This document shows, one piece after another, positions 37,489-44,978 of a stretch of 64,000 nucleotides of DNA. The position numbers and the translations under genes are program-made. The DNA lies in assembly GCA_029778535.1 (NCBI GenBank), contig JAKOQB010000041.1:62001-126000 (forward strand), in the 5' to 3' direction. Below the pieces are notes generated by a model, which was not told the DNA's origin, did no database searches, and worked only from the letters and a program-made list of their open reading frames with translations. Position 1 is the stretch's first letter, and each line of letters begins with the position of its first letter. Origin of the DNA: Pseudomonadota bacterium (GTDB taxonomy: Bacteria > Pseudomonadota > Gammaproteobacteria > Burkholderiales > Burkholderiaceae_F).

Positions 37489-38798
37489 AACTCCTCCCCC
37501 ACCAGCCGCTCGATCTCGGCCTGCTTCATGCGCGCCTCGGCGTGCGTGCGGATCAGCGTCAGCCGCGCCTGGCGAATCTGCCGCTGCGCCTCGAGCACGG
37601 TGGTGAAATCGACCTTGCCGGTTTCGTAGCCGGCGAGCGCGGCCTGCCACGTCACATCGGCCTGCGGCAACAGGCTCGTGCGCGTCAACGTTTCGACGCG
37701 ATGCGCGGCCCGGAAGCCGGCCACGCTTTCGCCGAGCTGCGCCAGCAGGTCGTTCACCTGCGCCTCGCGCCGCGCCTGCGCGGCGGCGAGCATCGACAGC
37801 GCCTCGCGTTCGTCGGCGCGGCGTGCACCCTGCTGCAGCGGGATGTTGATCTCGAACATCAACTCCCACTCGTTGATGCGGTTGCGCATCTGGATCGGCG
37901 CCACGCCGAACGTGAACTCCGGATAGCGGTTGGCGAACACCGCATCCTTGCTTTTCTCGGCGGCGCGGATGCGCGCGGCCTCGGCTTTCAATTGCGGGTT
38001 GCGCGCCAGCACGCGCTCGCGCAGCGCTGCCAGGTCGACGCGCGCGAGCGGCGGCAGCGCGCCGTCGCCGCGCGGTTCCGCCAGCGGCGCGTCGGACGCG
38101 CGCGCCAGCAGGCCGTTGATACGGGCGCGCGTGGCGGCGAGATCGGCTTCCAGCAGCGCGATCTCGCTCATCATCGACGTGCGCTCGACCTGCGCGCGCA
38201 GCGCATCCTGCTGCGGCGCCAGCCCGCCCGCGTAGCGCACCTGCGCCACCGACTCGAGCCGGTCCACCAGTTCGAGGATCGCGCGCGACTGCGCGAGGCT
38301 GTCGGTCGTCTGCTGGTAGCGCGCGTAGGCGGACTTGATCCGCAACGCAAGTTCCGTCCACGTGGCATCGGCGCGGTACGTTGCCTCATCGGCCGCGGCC
38401 TGCGCGGCGTCGCGCTTCGCGTCGCGCTTGCCCCACGACGGGAACGTCTGGCGGAACTGGTAACGCGTGCTGCCCACGCGCCCCGGCAGCAGGTTCGGGC
38501 TCGATGCGCCGCCGTTGTCGATGTCGCGCAGCTCGACCTGGAACATCGGATCGGGCAGCGCGCCCGCGGGCAGCACCCGCTGCGCGGCGGCGTCGGCTTC
38601 AAAGCGCATCGAGCGCAGTTCCGGCTGGTGCGCGGCCGCGTAGTCGAGTAGCCCTTGCAGTGTGGCACCGAGATCGGCCGGCGCCTGCGCGAACGCCGCG
38701 CCGCACGCGAGCGCTGCGCTGACGGCGAACAGCGCGACGCGCGATTTCAGGACAGCCCGCCTTGACGGCGGTGTCGGTCCCGCCCCCGATTCAAACAC
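37485..38798 (-). CDS. cusC: CusC-like outer-membrane efflux channel (TolC family)
   Basis: Outer-membrane exit duct of the copper/silver pump; about 437 residues. A signal peptide (SRVALFAVSAALACGAAFA) is followed by two helical-hairpin repeats typical of the OEP family (SMRFEADAAAQRVLPAGALP; PNLLPGRVGSTRYQFRQTFP). There is no lipobox Cys, unlike E. coli CusC. Start uncertain: no ATG precedes the signal peptide; a GTG at 38798 and a CTG at 38750 are in frame, and an upstream repeat element occupies the 5' end. The stop overlaps cusB by 4 bases, so expression is coupled. Confidence 0.85.
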   Translation of the reverse strand: MFESGAGPTPPSRRAVLKSRVALFAVSAALACGAAFAQAPADLGATLQGLLDYAAAHQPELRSMRFEADAAAQRVLPAGALPDPMFQVELRDIDNGGASSPNLLPGRVGSTRYQFRQTFPSWGKRDAKRDAAQAAADEATYRADATWTELALRIKSAYARYQQTTDSLAQSRAILELVDRLESVAQVRYAGGLAPQQDALRAQVERTSMMSEIALLEADLAATRARINGLLARASDAPLAEPRGDGALPPLARVDLAALRERVLARNPQLKAEAARIRAAEKSKDAVFANRYPEFTFGVAPIQMRNRINEWELMFEINIPLQQGARRADEREALSMLAAAQARREAQVNDLLAQLGESVAGFRAAHRVETLTRTSLLPQADVTWQAALAGYETGKVDFTTVLEAQRQIRQARLTLIRTHAEARMKQAEIERLVGEEL

Positions 38799-38892
38799 GC
38801 GGGGGCAGGCTCCAGCGGGAACCCGGCGACTTTCCGTCGCAAGGCACTGGATCCCCGCGGGAGCCTGCCCTCGACGGCGATCGGGGGCGGGG
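38778..38892. repeat. Nested inverted-repeat element before cusC
   Basis: Outer arms TCCCGCCCCCGAT (38778-38790) and ATCGGGGGCGGGG (38880-38892), with inner arms GGGGGCAGGCTCC (38801-38813) and GGAGCCTGCCC (38860-38870). About 115 bases of nested palindrome, MITE-like. It covers the probable promoter or leader of cusC and may have altered its start. Confidence 0.75.
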
Positions 38893-38932
38893 ATGAAATC
38901 CCACGTCAGTGCGCATGCCATCGATCACACCG

Positions 38933-39403
38933 TCAGTGGTAGCTTGCCCACACGCGCGCGCCGCCGCGGTCGTCGACCAGAAGGACGTCGTACCTGTCCT
39001 TCTGCCCCTTGTATTCGGGGCCGTCCATGCCCGGCGAGCCGATCGGCATCCCCGGCACCGCGAGCCCGAGCGCGGTCGGCTTTTCCCGCAGCAGCCGCTT
39101 GATCTCGCGCGCGGGGATGTGGCCTTCGACCACGTAGCCGCTAACCAGCGCGGTGTGGCACGAACCGTACTTGTTCGGCATGCCGAAGCGCGCGCGGTAG
39201 TTGCGCGCGTCGGCGACATCGGTGGCCTGCACCTTGAAGCCGTTGGCGTCGAGGTGCCGGATCCAGTCCTTGCAGCAGCCGCAGGTCGGGCTCTTGTAGA
39301 CCTCGACGACGGGCAGTGCTTCTTCGGCGCGCGCGATGAGCGGCGCGGCGGCGAGCAGCGCCAGCGTCTGCAGCGCCGTGCGGCGTGAAATGCGGGTGTT
39401 CAT
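38933..39403 (-). CDS. DUF411 metal-binding protein, exported
   Basis: 156 residues with a Tat-like signal (SRRTALQTLALLAAAPLIARA) and the DUF411 core: VVEVYKSPTCGCCKDWIRHL, a thioredoxin-like CxCC site, plus SCHTALV and GYVVEGHIPA. DUF411 proteins are repeatedly found in copper and mercury resistance loci and are thought to bind metal in the periplasm. Cys positions are intact. It reads toward cusC from 135 bases upstream. Confidence 0.85.
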   Translation of the reverse strand: MNTRISRRTALQTLALLAAAPLIARAEEALPVVEVYKSPTCGCCKDWIRHLDANGFKVQATDVADARNYRARFGMPNKYGSCHTALVSGYVVEGHIPAREIKRLLREKPTALGLAVPGMPIGSPGMDGPEYKGQKDRYDVLLVDDRGGARVWASYH

Positions 39404-39486
39404 TCGTTTCTCCTGTGCGACCGCGGCGGGTCGCGAATGTGAACTCGATCGACGTCACGCGGGCGTGCGGCCCGCGGCGAACGAGT

Positions 39487-39864
39487 TCAGGTCAGGGAAA
39501 CGCAGTACAGGATCGTGAAGGGTGGGGCAGTCGCGTGCGCCAGCCCGAGGCTCGACGCGGGCGACTCGACGCGGACCACGTCGGGCGTGCGCGCGACGAT
39601 CAGCGCCGGGGGTGGCGCGGCGAATGCGATCGCGCTGCCGCCGGAGGCCTGCTCGTCGGTGTTGCAGTGCTTGTAGCAGAGCGTGGACGGCGCATCGCTT
39701 TCATCCGCGCAATCGCAGTGATTGGCCGTGGATGCCGCGGCCTGCGACTGTGCCGCGGCGCGGATCGTCGGGCACGCGTGCGCCGCCAGCGACCACTGCG
39801 CAAGCAGCAGCGCGCACAGCACGACCAGGATCGTGCGCAGGCGGAAGGGGCGGCTCAAGTTCAT
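39487..39864 (-). CDS. Exported Cys-rich protein of unknown function
   Basis: 125 residues. A signal peptide (RTILVVLCALLLAQWSLAAHA) is followed by a small domain with seven cysteines, including HCDCADE and LCYKHCNTDEQ, and a Pro/Ala-rich tail. The Cys/His spacing suggests soft-metal binding, which its place inside the copper block supports; I know no named family. Small periplasmic Cys/His-rich proteins often sit in betaproteobacterial cop/cus operons. Confidence 0.7.
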   Translation of the reverse strand: MNLSRPFRLRTILVVLCALLLAQWSLAAHACPTIRAAAQSQAAASTANHCDCADESDAPSTLCYKHCNTDEQASGGSAIAFAAPPPALIVARTPDVVRVESPASSLGLAHATAPPFTILYCVSLT

Positions 39865-39981
39865 TGTGGTCGCGGTACGTGGTTACGATACTCGTTACAC
39901 ACCGTCACGGCGCGCAGGTTAGCGGTGCGCGCGCCGCACGCGTTTGCGCTAGCGCAAGGAGAGTCGTCCTGCCGGCCTCGA

Positions 39982-40329
39982 TCACGGCGCCGGCTTGATT
40001 GCGGTGACGACGAGTCTGCCTTCCGGCGTCTGTTCGGCTGCGAACAGCACCCTGTCGCCGACCTTTACCTCGTCGAGCAGCTTCGGGTCGCGCACGGTGA
40101 ACACCATCGTCATCGGCGGCATGTCGAGGTTCTTGATTTCGCCATGGCGCAGCGTGATCTTGTTGGTGTCCTTCTGGATCCGGCGCACTTCTCCGGTCGC
40201 CATCTCGGACGCGGAGGGCGCGGCCGCGCCGGCGGCGTGGTGCGTGGAGTGCTCGTCGCTCTTGTCTTGCGCGAGCGCCGCGCCGGCGACGAGCCATGAT
40301 GCAAACAGAACGATTGCGAGAGATTTCAT
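39982..40329 (-). CDS. CusF-like copper-binding protein, second copy
   Basis: 115 residues with a signal peptide (KSLAIVLFASWLVAGAALA), a His-rich linker (DEHSTHHAAGAAA) and a CusF fold: GEVRRIQKDTNKITLRHGEI and NLDMPPMTMVFTVRD. Methionines of the Cu(I)/Ag(I) site are present. It shares its layout with the other CusF (32247-32576) and the C-terminal domain of CusB, so three CusF units occur in one block. The ATG at 40329 overlaps the cupredoxin stop by 4 bases (ATGA). Confidence 0.82.
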   Translation of the reverse strand: MKSLAIVLFASWLVAGAALAQDKSDEHSTHHAAGAAAPSASEMATGEVRRIQKDTNKITLRHGEIKNLDMPPMTMVFTVRDPKLLDEVKVGDRVLFAAEQTPEGRLVVTAIKPAP

Positions 40330-40850
40330 AGGGGATTCTCCGGTTTGACGACGATCGTGCCGACCATGCCCTCGCTCAGTTCGTTCCAGGTGTGGCCGGG
40401 AATCAGGCAGGCGAAGCGGAACGTGCCGGGCTGGTCGAACTGCCACACGATCTCGCCGCGCCCGCCCGGCGGCACGTGCGCCATGAACGGCTCGTCGTGC
40501 TCCATTGCGGGGTGCTTCTTCATCAGCTCGGCGTGATCGGCCAGCTCTCTGGTGGTGCCGAGCACGATCTCGTGCATCGCCGCGCCGCGATTGACCGCAA
40601 CGATGCGGATCGTCTCGCCGCGCCGCACCTCGATGGCTTCCGGCAGGAAGTGCAGGTCGTCGGTCATGTCGATCGTGATCGTGCGCGTGACCTTGTCCGC
40701 GTCGCCGCTGCGGCCAAACGCAGTCTGCACCGGCGCGGGATCGATCTTCGCCTTCGGCGGCTTGGCGCCGTGCGGCGCGGGGCCGTGCGCCCAGCCCGGC
40801 GCATGCAGCAGCGAGGCGAACATGCCGAGCGCAAACAGGTGTCGCTTCAT
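40326..40850 (-). CDS. Periplasmic cupredoxin
   Basis: 174 residues. Signal peptide (HLFALGMFASLLHAPGWAHG), then a plastocyanin-like single-domain fold: MTDDLHFLPEAIEVRRGETI, NRGAAMHEIVLGTTRE, and C-terminal copper ligands in TFRFACLIPGHTWNELSEGM (Cys, His, Met). Such cupredoxins carry electrons or copper in the periplasm. The ligand set is complete. It precedes the CusF-like gene (coupled) and follows the multicopper oxidase, so it may be the electron or copper partner of that oxidase. Confidence 0.85.
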   Translation of the reverse strand: MKRHLFALGMFASLLHAPGWAHGPAPHGAKPPKAKIDPAPVQTAFGRSGDADKVTRTITIDMTDDLHFLPEAIEVRRGETIRIVAVNRGAAMHEIVLGTTRELADHAELMKKHPAMEHDEPFMAHVPPGGRGEIVWQFDQPGTFRFACLIPGHTWNELSEGMVGTIVVKPENPL

Positions 40851-40872
40851 TTTCTCTATCCTTCGTCGGATG

Positions 40873-42237
40873 TCAGTGGTTGTGATCGCCGTTGGGCTTG
40901 CGCGCGACCAGCGTGCGCGCATCGGACCGCGGTTGCGCCGCGCGCGCGGCGGGCGGCAGCGCGCCGGTCCATTCGTATGCGACGGTTCCGGGCGGATGCT
41001 TGAACCAGCCCGGGTCCTTGTAGACGCCGCGCGGCAGGTCGTCTCTGACCTTGACCACGCTGAACATGCCGCCCATGCCGATCGGGCCCATCGGCCCGAA
41101 CCCGGTCATCATCGGGATCGTGTTGTCGGGCAGCGGCATTTCCATCTCCTTCATGTCGTACATGCCGCGCTCGCCCATCACCATGTAGTCGGGCACGAGC
41201 TTCATGATCTTGTTGACCACGTCGCGGTGATCGACGCCGATCATCGTGGGCACGTCGTGCCCCATCGCGTTCATCGTGTGGTGCGACTTGTGGCAGTGGA
41301 TCGCCCAGTCGCCGGCATAGATGGCGTCGAACTCGAACGCGCGCATCTGTCCGACCGCCACGTCGATGCTGACCTCGGGCCAGCGCGCCGCCTTCGGCAC
41401 CCAGCCGCCGTCGGTGCACGTGACCTCGAAGTGATAGCCGTGCATGTGGATCGGATGGTTGGTCATCGTGAGATTCCCGAAGCGGATCCGCACGCGCTCG
41501 CCGGTGCGCGCCACGAACGGATCGAGCCCCGGATAGACGCGGCTGTTCCAGCACCACAGGTTGAAGTCGAGCATCGTGTTGACCTTCGGCGTGGCCGCGC
41601 CCGGCTCGATGTCGAACGCGTTGAGCAGGAACACGTAGTCACGGTCGGCCGGCATGAACCTGGGGTTCTTGGGATGCACGATGAACATGCCCATCAGCCC
41701 CATCGCCATCTGCGTCATCTCGTCGGCGTGCGGGTGGTACATGAACGTGCCCGACTTCAGCAGCTCGAATTCGTAAACGAAAGTCTTGCCCTCCTTGATC
41801 GGCGGCTGCGTGAGGCCGCTGACGCCGTCCATGCCGTTGGGCAGCAGCATCCCGTGCCAGTGGATCGACGTCGGCTCGGGCAGCCGGTTGGTGACGAAGA
41901 TGCGCACGCGGTCGCCTTCGACCGCCTCGATCGTCGGCCCCGGCGACTGGCCGTTGTAGCCCCACAGGTGTGCCTTCATGCCGGGCGCGATCTCGCGCAC
42001 CACGGGCTCGGCAACGAGGTGGAACTCCTTCACTCCGTTGTTCATGCGGAAGGGCAGCGTCCAGCCGTTCAACGTCACCACCGGGTTGTACGGCCGGCCC
42101 GCAGAGGGCGAAAGCGGCGGCTGGGTGGCGGCGCTCGACTGCGTGGGTGCTTCGGGCACTGCGGCCTGCGCCGCGCGCGACACCGCAGCCGCGCCGAGCA
42201 GGCCGGCCGCGCGCAGGAAGTTGCGTCGTGGATGCAT
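40873..42237 (-). CDS. Multicopper oxidase, Tat-exported (CopA/laccase type)
   Basis: 454 residues with a Tat-like start (RRNFLRAAGLLGAAAVSRAAQ). Copper sites: HWHG (126-129), HPHADE (168-173), HPIHMHGYHFE (about 262) and HCHKSHHTMNAMGHD (about 314), the last His/Cys-containing motif for T1 and trinuclear copper. The order in the C-terminal half is unusual: the HCH site is followed by a further 130 residues with Met-rich stretches (MYDMKEMEMPLPDN; MMTGFGPMGPIGMGGM) that may bind Cu(I). It differs from the CueO-like oxidase at 29548 in length and motif order, so the two probably do different jobs. Confidence 0.85.
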   Translation of the reverse strand: MHPRRNFLRAAGLLGAAAVSRAAQAAVPEAPTQSSAATQPPLSPSAGRPYNPVVTLNGWTLPFRMNNGVKEFHLVAEPVVREIAPGMKAHLWGYNGQSPGPTIEAVEGDRVRIFVTNRLPEPTSIHWHGMLLPNGMDGVSGLTQPPIKEGKTFVYEFELLKSGTFMYHPHADEMTQMAMGLMGMFIVHPKNPRFMPADRDYVFLLNAFDIEPGAATPKVNTMLDFNLWCWNSRVYPGLDPFVARTGERVRIRFGNLTMTNHPIHMHGYHFEVTCTDGGWVPKAARWPEVSIDVAVGQMRAFEFDAIYAGDWAIHCHKSHHTMNAMGHDVPTMIGVDHRDVVNKIMKLVPDYMVMGERGMYDMKEMEMPLPDNTIPMMTGFGPMGPIGMGGMFSVVKVRDDLPRGVYKDPGWFKHPPGTVAYEWTGALPPAARAAQPRSDARTLVARKPNGDHNH

Positions 42238-42250
42238 CGATGGCTCCGAT

Positions 42251-43657
42251 TCAGTGTGGCGAACCGCTGCCGTCGGCGGCGGCGCGCGGCGCGAGTTCAG
42301 ACCTGCGGGGTGCCGCCTGCGGGCGGCCGATCAAGTCGTTTTGCAGCCGCGCATCGGCAAGCCAGAATTCGCGCTGCGCGTCGATCGCGGCGATCACGCT
42401 GGCGACCTGCTCGCGCGCATCGGCCAGCAGCTCGAACACGCCGACCAGCATGCCGTTGTAGCGCAGCAGGTTCTCGTCGGCGATCGACTGCCGCAGCGGC
42501 ACGATCTCGTCGCGATAGTGGCGCGCGATGTCGTACGCGCTGCGGTAGGCGTGATACGACTCGCGCACCTGCGACTGTGCGTCGAGCATCACCTGGCGCG
42601 TGCGGTTGACCGCGGCCAGATACGTGGAGCGGACCTCGGCGCGCAGCGCATCGCCCGGATCGAACACCGGCAGCGCGAGCTCCACCTCGAAGCCGCGCTG
42701 CAGCGGCAGCCCGGTCTCGCTGTTGCGCTCGACGCCGAGTTCGATCGAGTTCACCACGCTGCGCACGCGTGTCAAGCCGCCGAGCTTCGCCACGTGTTCG
42801 AGCGAACGCCGCGCGGCGGTCACGTCGAGGCGCTGATCGAGCGCGATCTTGACCGTGTCGGCTTCGGGACGCGGCGCGGCGGGCAGATCGGGCAACCGTT
42901 CGGGCAGCGTGAGCTTTCGCGCCCGTTCGGCATCGAGGCCGAGCTGGCGCACCAGCCGTTCGCGCGCGGCCAGCGCCGCGTGCTGAGCACGCGCGAGCTG
43001 CAGGGCCGCATCGGCATAGAACGCCTGCTGCCGGTCGCGCTGCAGCTTGCTGAAGTTGCCGACTCCCTGCATGCGCCGCGCCAGATCGGCGCTCGCGTCG
43101 GCGGCGGTCATCACGTCGCGGTGATAGCGCAGCGCCTGTCCCGCGGCGACCGCCTCGACCCACGCCTTGCGCGCATCGGCGGCAAGCTCGACCACGTCCC
43201 CGATCGCCCTGACCTTGTCCTGTTGAACGCGAGCGTCTGCCATCTGGCTGCGCAGCGGCCAGGTGACGAGGTCGACCAGTTCGAACGACAACATGCGGCT
43301 GATTTCGAGGTCGTCGCCACGGCGCAGCCGTTCGAAGGTGAAGCGCGGATTGACGATCCGTCCCCTTTGCACGGCGGCGGCCAGCGCGGCAGCGTTCTCG
43401 TGCATCAGCGCCTGCGCGGCCGGGCTGTGCGCGAGCGCGATCTTCACCGCGGCGTCGGCCGTCAGCGGTTTGGCGAGCAGCGCGTCGACCGCGGCCGCGG
43501 CGGCGCGGCGTTCATCCTCGGTCGCGATCAGCCGCGGTTCGACGCCGGTCAACTCTTTCGACTTCGACCGCACTTCATCGAGGCTGCGGTCGATCGTCGC
43601 GGTCGCGCAGCCGGCGAGCGCGAGCGGCACGGCCACGCAGAACAGCGCGCGCTTCAT
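42251..43657 (-). CDS. TolC-family outer-membrane lipoprotein
   Basis: 468 residues: lipoprotein signal MKRALFCVAVPLALAGCA (lipobox LAGC), then two OEP hairpin repeats (QGRIVNPRFTFERLRRGD is the kind expected; TRVRSVVNSIELGVERNSET and GFEVELALPVFDPGDALR later). A copper-block outer-membrane channel without an adjacent RND pump; it may serve the CusBA pump too or a soluble copper pathway. It is coupled to the gene upstream by an ATGA overlap and lies 13 bases before the multicopper oxidase. Confidence 0.85.
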   Translation of the reverse strand: MKRALFCVAVPLALAGCATATIDRSLDEVRSKSKELTGVEPRLIATEDERRAAAAAVDALLAKPLTADAAVKIALAHSPAAQALMHENAAALAAAVQRGRIVNPRFTFERLRRGDDLEISRMLSFELVDLVTWPLRSQMADARVQQDKVRAIGDVVELAADARKAWVEAVAAGQALRYHRDVMTAADASADLARRMQGVGNFSKLQRDRQQAFYADAALQLARAQHAALAARERLVRQLGLDAERARKLTLPERLPDLPAAPRPEADTVKIALDQRLDVTAARRSLEHVAKLGGLTRVRSVVNSIELGVERNSETGLPLQRGFEVELALPVFDPGDALRAEVRSTYLAAVNRTRQVMLDAQSQVRESYHAYRSAYDIARHYRDEIVPLRQSIADENLLRYNGMLVGVFELLADAREQVASVIAAIDAQREFWLADARLQNDLIGRPQAAPRRSELAPRAAADGSGSPH

Positions 43658-43947
43658 TTCCGCGCTCCGTGGTGCTCGCCGTGCCCGCTGTCGGCGGGCG
43701 GCTGGCTCGGCTGCACGCGCGCGGGCGGCTTCGTGTTGGCAGGCGGCGCGCCGCGTAGATGCCCGGCGTGGCCGCCGAGGGCTTTCATCTCGTCGTTGGC
43801 GCGCTTCCACTCGACGGGCTCATCGGTGCGCCAGCTTCGATAGCCGTCAAACGCGGAGCGGTACAGCGGTTCGGTTGTGCCGGCCTGCGCGCCCGCGGCG
43901 CCGGCGACGGCGCACAGCACGGCGGCCAGCCAATGGATCTTCTTCAT
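43654..43947 (-). CDS. Small exported protein of the copper operon
   Basis: 97 residues with a signal peptide (KKIHWLAAVLCAVAGAAGAQA), then a YRSAFDGYRSWRTDEPVEWK region and a His-containing tail (GGHAGHLRG; DSGHGEHHGARK). No family name known to me, though short proteins with this FDGYRxWxDEP pattern occur next to TolC and multicopper oxidase genes in betaproteobacteria. The tail could bind copper. Overlaps the TolC gene by 4 bases. Confidence 0.7.
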   Translation of the reverse strand: MKKIHWLAAVLCAVAGAAGAQAGTTEPLYRSAFDGYRSWRTDEPVEWKRANDEMKALGGHAGHLRGAPPANTKPPARVQPSQPPADSGHGEHHGARK

Positions 43948-44030
43948 GGCTTCTCCGATCGGACCCGCGCGTGCGGCGCACGCCGGGCACAAGAATCACG
44001 CCGCGGCCGCGAACGCAGCCGGACGCACTG

Positions 44031-44396
44031 TCAGCGAACGGAGAGGCCGAGCGGGACCGGCGACGGAACGTCGTGAACGACGGAGGAGAAGTGCGGTGGC
44101 GGCGACGCGTTCGGCGTCGACACCGCGCGCTGCGGCTCGATGACCGGCGCTGCGGCCGCGATCGACACCATTCCGAGGTGCGGGCACGCGTGGTCGTGCA
44201 GCGGCGTCGACGGCGCGTCGTTCTGTTGCGCGCAGCCGGCGTGATCGGCGTGCGTCAACGCGGAAAGCGCTTCCTCGCCGGCCGCATGTTCGTGATGCGT
44301 ATGGCCAGGCATTCCGACCAGCGACACCACGCCTGCCGCCACCGCTTTCAGCGGCAACAGCATCACCAGCACGATCAGAAGGGCGCGGCGGAACAT
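44031..44396 (-). CDS. Exported His/Cys-rich protein, first gene of the copper block
   Basis: 121 residues with a hydrophobic N terminus (RRALLIVLVMLLPLKAVAAG) and metal-ligand-rich stretches (GHTHHEHAAGEEALSALTHA; DHAGCAQQND; HDHACPH). Probably periplasmic and able to bind copper, but no recognised domain. An upstream in-frame ATG (44417) would add 7 residues. It heads the minus-strand series down to 31712 and the promoter should lie in 44397-44470. Confidence 0.65.
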   Translation of the reverse strand: MFRRALLIVLVMLLPLKAVAAGVVSLVGMPGHTHHEHAAGEEALSALTHADHAGCAQQNDAPSTPLHDHACPHLGMVSIAAAAPVIEPQRAVSTPNASPPPHFSSVVHDVPSPVPLGLSVR

Positions 44397-44529
44397 GACG
44401 GAGCGGGAGGGTAACACCGTAGTAGACCGGCCGTAAGTCAGCCCGGTTCCTTACCTAATCCCTGCCGACTGCGCGTGTATGACGCGGCGATTTACTGCCG
44501 GTCGTGCAAGGTGTACATCGCGATGGCAT

Positions 44530-44555
44530 GTCGCCCCGGCCTGCGCCGGGGCGAC
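44530..44555. repeat. REP-like palindrome
   Basis: GTCGCCCCGGC-N4-GCCGGGGCGAC is a perfect 11-bp inverted repeat with a 4-base loop, lying in the 580-base region 44397-44978 between the copper block and the LanC-like gene, which otherwise holds only gene fragments. Confidence 0.8.
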
Positions 44556-44589
44556 GAGGTTCCTGTCAGCCCCGTCGAAAGGAGCGCCC

Positions 44590-44682
44590 TTGCCCTCGCA
44601 TCCCGCCCTCACGATCCGCGACCTGCGCGTGCGTGCGGTCCACGTGCAGATGCGCCTGCCGCTGATAAGGTCGCGCTTGTAG
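44590..44682 (+). pseudogene. Enolase-superfamily (mandelate racemase-like) N-terminal fragment
   Basis: On the plus strand, TTG CCC TCG at 44590 begins a peptide whose TIRDLRVRAVHVQMRLPL matches the first strands of mandelate racemase / muconate lactonising enzymes. Similarity stops at about 44665, followed within 6 codons by TAG at 44680. Only about 5 percent of a normal protein (360-390 residues) remains, so it is the stump of a deleted gene. A purine-rich GAAAGGAGCG lies 10 bases before the TTG. Confidence 0.45.
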
Positions 44683-44978
44683 CCGGCGAGCTTCACGCGG
44701 AAATTCTTCAGGGCGGCTGCGATTTCATCGCGGACGCGGGCCTGATCGGCAGTGAGCTGGAGCCCGCCGCACTGTTTCTGCTCCGCCTTCAGCTGTTCGA
44801 CGAACGCAAGCACCCGCGCCTGACGTGATTCGTCAAGCGAGGACGCCGCGGCGATGATGCGATCGATGTTCCCCATACGTCTGCCCCGCAATTCGAAACA
44901 GCGCCAAGTTTGGTGCTCGCAGTTGACGCTCCGAGTTGCTTCGCAGCGCCGGCGTCCGCGATTGCGGCGACGGCCGGA

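Larger units (their letters stand above)
44451..44876 (-). pseudogene. Hypothetical protein, 3' end replaced
   Basis: The ATG at 44876 opens a helical protein (NIDRIIAAASSLDESRQARV, LAFVEQLKAEQ, then RVRDEIAAALKNFRVKLAGY) that looks like a small chromosomal antitoxin or regulator. From about 44670 the frame continues for 70 codons through the antisense of the enolase-type fragment and the REP palindrome, so its natural C terminus seems lost. Whether the first 67 residues alone are functional is unclear. Family not recognised. Confidence 0.4.
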
